From NCBI GenBank assembly GCA_964446385.1, contig CAYUOH010000016.1, positions 1 through 27,260 of the forward strand: a stretch of 27,260 bases of DNA. The letters run 5' to 3'. This DNA is from CAYSRC01 sp964446385 (GTDB lineage Bacteria; Bacillota; Clostridia; Oscillospirales; Ruminococcaceae). Positions 24,205 to 27,260 of the stretch are shown here, in pieces. Made by a program: the position numbers and the translations under genes. Under the pieces are notes generated by a model, which saw only the letters and a program-made list of their open reading frames with translations, ran no database searches and was not told where the DNA came from. Numbering within the stretch: position 1 is the first letter of the stretch; every line of letters begins with the position of its first letter.

Positions 24205-25560
24205 TTACTGATTTTCTTTTCCGGGAAGGTCTTCCTGCGAAACTTCTTCCAAAAGGTGTACAAGCGCGCTTTCTATCCTACGGTCACGGATCTCGGTCAC
24301 CTTTATATTCATGCCAAACACCTCTATTTCAGGTGTACTTCCATCCTCGGGTATCGTTTCCAACATGCCGAATACAAATCCGCCAAATGTCTCGTAATCT
24401 TCTTCCGGCAATTTTATCCCGAGTTGCATCGTAATGGTATCCAGCGGAGCTATACCCCGAATCTTCCATGTTTTTGGATCTATTCGTTCGACTAGTGGTA
24501 GTTCTTCGGTAACAGAAATATCGTCCTCAAGATCTCCCACAAGCTCCTCAAGAAGATCGTTCATTGTTACAATTCCGCTCATTCCACCATATTCGTCGAT
24601 AACGACCGCAAAGTGGTTGCGGGTTTTCTTCATATTGCGAAACAGCACGTCAGTACGAATCGTCTCCGGAACAAAATACGCCGGCCGTACAGCTGTAGCC
24701 ATCACATTTTCGCGGGATTTATCTATTAGCCTGAAATAGTCTTTGGCATATAAAATTCCGACAATGTCGTCCGCATCTTCGGAACAAACCGGATATACCG
24801 AATATCGGCTTTCGGATATTGTTTCCGCCCACTGCTCATCATTTTCATCCAACCACAAAAGAGAAACCTCAGTCCTGTGTGTCATCACTTCCGACGCCGA
24901 CGTATCATCAAACTCGAAAATATTCTGAATCATATCCTTTTCATCGGGATCGATGGCACCTTTTTCGCTGCCGGCATCCACCATCATACGTATTTCTTCC
25001 TCTGTAACCACTTCATCATCGGCTTGCGGGTCAATGCCAAGAAACCGCAGCAAACCATTCGTCGATACAGTCAGGAACCATACGATCGGCGCAAATACTT
25101 CAGAAATAACATATATAAACCCGGACATGGCGAGCGCAAGCTGCTCTGCCTTTCTCATACCCACCCGCTTTGGAACAAGCTCACCCAGAATTAAAGTGAA
25201 GTATGACAGAATAATAGTAATAAGAACTAAAGATATAGTATCGAGTGTAGCTACCGGGATTTTCACTCCGATATTGACAAGCCACTGTGTCAGTATACCG
25301 GAAAAGTTATCAGCGGCAAACGCACTGGCAAGAAAACCTGACAGCGTAATGCCAACTTGTATTGTCGCAAGAAAGCGCGCAGGTTGATTTGTCAGCGACG
25401 TCAACCTGATAGCACGTTTATCTCCGGTCGCTGTAAGTTTTGCAAGCTTGTTATCGTTCATAGATATGACCGCGATTTCTGCGCAGGCAAACACCGCGTT
25501 AAGAAATATCAGAAAGAACTGCAGTAAAATTTGCCATAATATATGGCCATCGTCAGGCAA
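24205..25560 (-). CDS. CorC/HlyC family membrane protein (CNNM DUF21 + CBS pair + transporter-associated domain)
   Basis: The protein (451 residues) starts with several membrane segments (LWQILLQFFLIFLNAVFACAEI, then a CNNM/DUF21 region to about residue 190). Two CBS domains follow (VMTHRTEVSLLWLDEN..., then MKKTRNHFAVVIDEYGGMSGIVTMNDLLEELVGD). The C-terminal CorC_HlyC domain has IRGIAPLDTITMQLG and YETFGGFVFGML. Members are Mg2+/Co2+ efflux proteins or toxin-like; metal specificity is not readable. I place the start at TTG 25558-25560, because GGAGGT lies exactly 7 bases before it. The ATG 15 bases earlier (25573-25575) has no upstream site and overlaps that GGAGG. It lies 90 bases ahead of trkA, possibly co-transcribed. 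Confidence 0.88.
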   Translation of the reverse strand: MPDDGHILWQILLQFFLIFLNAVFACAEIAVISMNDNKLAKLTATGDKRAIRLTSLTNQPARFLATIQVGITLSGFLASAFAADNFSGILTQWLVNIGVKIPVATLDTISLVLITIILSYFTLILGELVPKRVGMRKAEQLALAMSGFIYVISEVFAPIVWFLTVSTNGLLRFLGIDPQADDEVVTEEEIRMMVDAGSEKGAIDPDEKDMIQNIFEFDDTSASEVMTHRTEVSLLWLDENDEQWAETISESRYSVYPVCSEDADDIVGILYAKDYFRLIDKSRENVMATAVRPAYFVPETIRTDVLFRNMKKTRNHFAVVIDEYGGMSGIVTMNDLLEELVGDLEDDISVTEELPLVERIDPKTWKIRGIAPLDTITMQLGIKLPEEDYETFGGFVFGMLETIPEDGSTPEIEVFGMNIKVTEIRDRRIESALVHLLEEVSQEDLPGKENQ

Positions 25561-25632
25561 GGTATAAACCTCCATAAATAAATATCTAATGATTTTTGAT
25601 TATATTTTGTTATCTTCTGTTAATTATTAAAA

Positions 25633-25650
25633 AGGTTTTATAATAAACCT
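25633..25650 (-). terminator. Second terminator before the CorC/HlyC gene
   Basis: AGGTTT and AAACCT pair around a 6-nt loop, followed on the minus strand by a TTTTT run. It is short and AU-rich but has the full intrinsic-terminator shape, lying between the structured region and the CorC/HlyC gene. Confidence 0.5.
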
Positions 25651-25669
25651 ATTAACACAAATAAACACA

Positions 25670-25823
25670 CTAAAAATAGAGACGATATTTATTATCGTCC
25701 TTCTTGTGTGTCGCTGATAAAGCTATGTAATTGCCAGTATCTGGGATCATTAATAACTAAATTATTAGCCGTAGATCGTTTTGGATCCGGGGGGTCATCC
25801 AACCGTATACACCAACCTCTCTT
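25670..25823 (-). ncRNA. Candidate small structured RNA (or 36-codon ORF), about 150 nt
   Basis: This stretch lies downstream of a consensus minus-strand promoter and ends at a terminator (GACGATA/TATCGTC at 25681-25699, then TTTTT). In between are three more perfect hairpins: TTGGAT/ATCCAA (25797-25802 with 25781-25786), TAATAA/TTATTA (25751-25767) and CCAG/CTGG (25734-25744). No known riboswitch or RNA family was recognised. A 36-codon frame (25802 down to 25692, TTG start, poor ribosome-binding-site spacing, stop inside the terminator stem) also exists, but its protein resembles nothing known to me. It may alternatively be a leader controlling the CorC/HlyC gene 110 bases on. Confidence 0.4.
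25681..25699 (-). terminator. Terminator of the candidate small RNA
   Basis: GACGATA and TATCGTC pair over 7 bp with a 5-nt loop; the minus-strand tail reads TCTATTTTT. A wider ACACAC/GTGTGT pairing flanks it and could extend the base of the structure. Confidence 0.6.
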
Positions 25824-25829
25824 TTTTTT

Positions 25830-25858
25830 ATTGTATTACATTTATGGCTTGGCGTCAA
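25830..25858 (-). promoter_or_regulatory. Promoter of the candidate small RNA
   Basis: TTGACG (25853-25858) and TACAAT (25830-25835) are 17 bp apart on the minus strand, followed by an A-run at which transcription would start near 25823. No gene with a good start lies in the next 250 bases. Confidence 0.65.
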
Positions 25859-25953
25859 TTCATACTTTACGTATTCCGTTTGCGCTTTAGCTGCCAACCT
25901 GCTGTGCTTCACAGCCGACGCGTGGTAGCTTTGCGAACATTCATCGAACATTC

Positions 25954-26709
25954 TCAATTTAGTAATGCCTTGTTCAGGTAAACTGCTACTCCATCCTGCT
26001 CATTGCTATCTGTAATAATATCTGCAATATCTTTGATTTCATTAATCGCATTGGACACTGCAATACCGACCCCGCACTTTCTGACCGGTTCGGTATCATC
26101 ATGATCATCTCCGAAGTACATAGCATCCTCCGGTTTTATTTTGTAATGATTTAACACCGCCTTAATTCCGTTCCATTTACTCGCCTGTCTGCTCATGATC
26201 TGATACAGTTCACCGCCGGCAACTGAATAATACAGGCTGTCCGGTAATATGTCAGTCAGAATACTGTTTAGGTCATGAGCTTTTGATCTTACGAGTACCT
26301 TATAAATCAGTTCCGGTAGAGGAACGTTTAAAAGATCCGGAAATACCTTCATAGGGTACCATTCCGGAATGTCTGTATTTGAATAGAGGCCTTCTCCGGT
26401 TTCCAGTGAATTTTCGCAGCCGTTCAGATGCGACATGGTTCTCAGGATGCCCCTTACTTCGTCTTTGGATATCGTATTTGTTTCAATCGCACCGGGCAAT
26501 ATTACAACGGCTCCATTCATGGTTATCTTAGCGTCGAATCCGATTATGTTATCATACTCCACGATTGAGCGCTCAGGTCTTGCGGTTGCCGCAATAACCA
26601 GCAGACCGTTTCCCTTACATTTTTCTAATGTACCGATTGTATACTCTGATATAGACCTGTCATTCCTCAGTAAAGTTCGGTCCAAATCCGTAATAATTGC
26701 TTTTATCAT
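25954..26709 (-). CDS. HAD-family hydrolase, Cof type (IIB)
   Basis: The 251-residue protein is a Cof-type HAD phosphatase. Motif I is DLDRTLL with the nucleophile and acid aspartates, motif II is AATARPERS, the lysine is in SKWNGIKAVL and motif IV is FGDDHDDTEPVRKCGVGIAVSNA. The usual GDxxND reads GDDHDD. The cap domain (about residues 80-170) sets substrate; sugar phosphates or nucleotide phosphates are common in the family. The ATG follows the bcp gene by 30 bases on the same strand, so the two are probably one transcript. The ribosome binding site is weak. Confidence 0.88.
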   Translation of the reverse strand: MIKAIITDLDRTLLRNDRSISEYTIGTLEKCKGNGLLVIAATARPERSIVEYDNIIGFDAKITMNGAVVILPGAIETNTISKDEVRGILRTMSHLNGCENSLETGEGLYSNTDIPEWYPMKVFPDLLNVPLPELIYKVLVRSKAHDLNSILTDILPDSLYYSVAGGELYQIMSRQASKWNGIKAVLNHYKIKPEDAMYFGDDHDDTEPVRKCGVGIAVSNAINEIKDIADIITDSNEQDGVAVYLNKALLN

Positions 26710-26739
26710 CTGTTCTCAACTTCCATTACGTTATTCCGT

Positions 26740-27192
26740 TTAAAGCAGATCAAGCATTCTTTCTGCATCTTCCGCGGCTTTTACTTTGTCATTTGCGAAA
26801 ATGATGGTTCCGTTATCGTCAATCAGGTATGTTGTCCGGACAACACCCATGGATACCTTCCCGTAATTCTTTTTCTCTTTCCAGACGTCATATGCCTCAA
26901 TAGAGGTCCTTTCAGTATCGGAAAGCAACGTAATCTTCAAGCCATGCTTTTCTTCAAATTTCTTGTGTGAAGCTACGCTGTCCCTGCTTACACCGGCAAT
27001 CGCAATGCCTTTTCCCTCAAACAGTCCTTTAAACGCCGAATAAGCCGCTGCCTGGTTTGTGCATCCGGACGTATTGTCTTTGGCATAGAAATAAAGCAAC
27101 AGCCTCCTTCCGGCATAATCCTTCAGGGTATGTATCTTTCCGTTCTGATCTGCAAGTGAAAAATCCGGTGCCTTTGTTCCAGTTTCCAGCAT
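26740..27192 (-). CDS. bcp: Thioredoxin-dependent thiol peroxidase, Bcp/PrxQ type (apparently 1-Cys)
   Basis: The 150-residue peroxiredoxin has the Bcp motif DNTSGCTNQA with peroxidatic Cys44 and the conserved VRTTYLID strand. It reduces hydroperoxides in the cytoplasm. The usual resolving cysteine five residues later is replaced by Ala49, and no other cysteine is seen, so this is a 1-Cys form needing an outside thiol. The ATG follows GGAGG by 6 bases. An inverted repeat lies just upstream at 27217-27241. It heads a unit with the HAD phosphatase. Together with the rubredoxin genes it fits an oxidative-stress-defended anaerobe. Confidence 0.93.
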   Translation of the reverse strand: MLETGTKAPDFSLADQNGKIHTLKDYAGRRLLLYFYAKDNTSGCTNQAAAYSAFKGLFEGKGIAIAGVSRDSVASHKKFEEKHGLKITLLSDTERTSIEAYDVWKEKKNYGKVSMGVVRTTYLIDDNGTIIFANDKVKAAEDAERMLDLL

Positions 27193-27216
27193 ATAGATCC
27201 TCCGTTCAGAATTTTA

Positions 27217-27241
27217 TTACCTGTTTTACAGTAACAGGTAA
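27217..27241 (-). promoter_or_regulatory. Inverted repeat upstream of bcp (candidate operator)
   Basis: TTACCTGTT (27217-27225) and AACAGGTAA (27233-27241) are exact 9-bp complements, 7 bases apart, about 25 bases before the bcp ribosome binding site and over the expected promoter region. A T-run that ends an upstream gene's terminator is seen at the window edge. It could be a regulator site or a second hairpin. Confidence 0.45.
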
Positions 27242-27260
27242 ATAATAAAAAACCTGCCTT

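Noticed and set aside
25901..25915. GCTGTG/CACAGC hairpin as terminator of the HAD gene
   Set aside because: No T-run follows on the minus strand; it lies 40 bases beyond the stop and may be unrelated.
25757..25957. 66-codon minus-strand frame overlapping the small-RNA promoter
   Set aside because: It runs through the predicted promoter and start site, has no ribosome binding site and resembles no protein.
1..27260. CRISPR arrays, tRNA, rRNA, insertion sequences, prophage
   Set aside because: No regular repeat-spacer pattern, cloverleaf, conserved rRNA block, transposase or terminal inverted repeats were seen on either strand.

Overview
The window reads as chromosomal DNA of an anaerobic, low-to-mid GC member of the Clostridia (Bacillota). 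This rests on the small rubredoxin and the flavin-reductase/rubredoxin fusion, the clostridial style of the aromatic-pathway enzymes, a TrkA/TrkH potassium system and mostly AGGAGG-type ribosome binding sites. No rRNA, tRNA, CRISPR array, insertion sequence or phage gene is visible. The genus cannot be read from the sequence.

Layout: (1) 3-140, the end of an HD-GYP-type protein, then a perfect-palindrome terminator. (2) 254-3036, a leftward group: ygiQ-type radical SAM protein, high-molecular-weight rubredoxin (flavin reductase + rubredoxin) and a free 51-residue rubredoxin. (3) 3287-9137, a rightward block of three tandem paralogous type-B carboxylesterases followed by a beta-lactamase-fold serine hydrolase. 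The third esterase is broken by an internal deletion and frameshift, and the block uses strongly C-ending codons. (4) 9216-12734, a leftward YfjL-like membrane-anchored protein and, divergently, a UvrA-like twin-ATPase ABC protein. Their promoters overlap, and the ABC gene has an 11-codon upstream reading frame. (5) 12790-21117, one compact aromatic amino-acid operon: pheA-aroB-aroC-aroE/aroK fusion-aroQ-aroA-tyrA-aroF. It supplies all seven shikimate-pathway steps plus the prephenate branches to Phe and Tyr. (6) 21208-25575 leftward: trkH, trkA and a CorC/HlyC-type membrane CBS protein. (7) 25576-25953, a non-coding-looking region with its own leftward promoter, several hairpins and two terminators, possibly a small RNA. 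(8) 25954-27192 leftward: HAD phosphatase and a Bcp peroxiredoxin.

The strongest discovery is in front of the aromatic operon. A consensus promoter (TTGACA-N17-TATTAT) is followed by a well-initiated 57-codon leader peptide, not part of any larger gene, carrying 14 Phe/Tyr/Trp residues within residues 26-48 (10 of 12 at residues 33-44). It is followed by an intrinsic terminator. A 10-bp antiterminator pairing is mutually exclusive with that terminator, and a 7-bp upstream pairing competes with the antiterminator. This is the architecture of a ribosome-mediated transcription attenuator that senses all three aromatic amino acids and controls the whole shikimate pathway as one unit.

Second-tier items are the possible small RNA at about 25670-25823, the short upstream ORF before the UvrA-like ABC gene, the overlapping divergent promoters with an inverted repeat at about 10203-10231, and the tandem esterase family with HGGG-to-FGGG oxyanion-hole changes and a decaying third copy.
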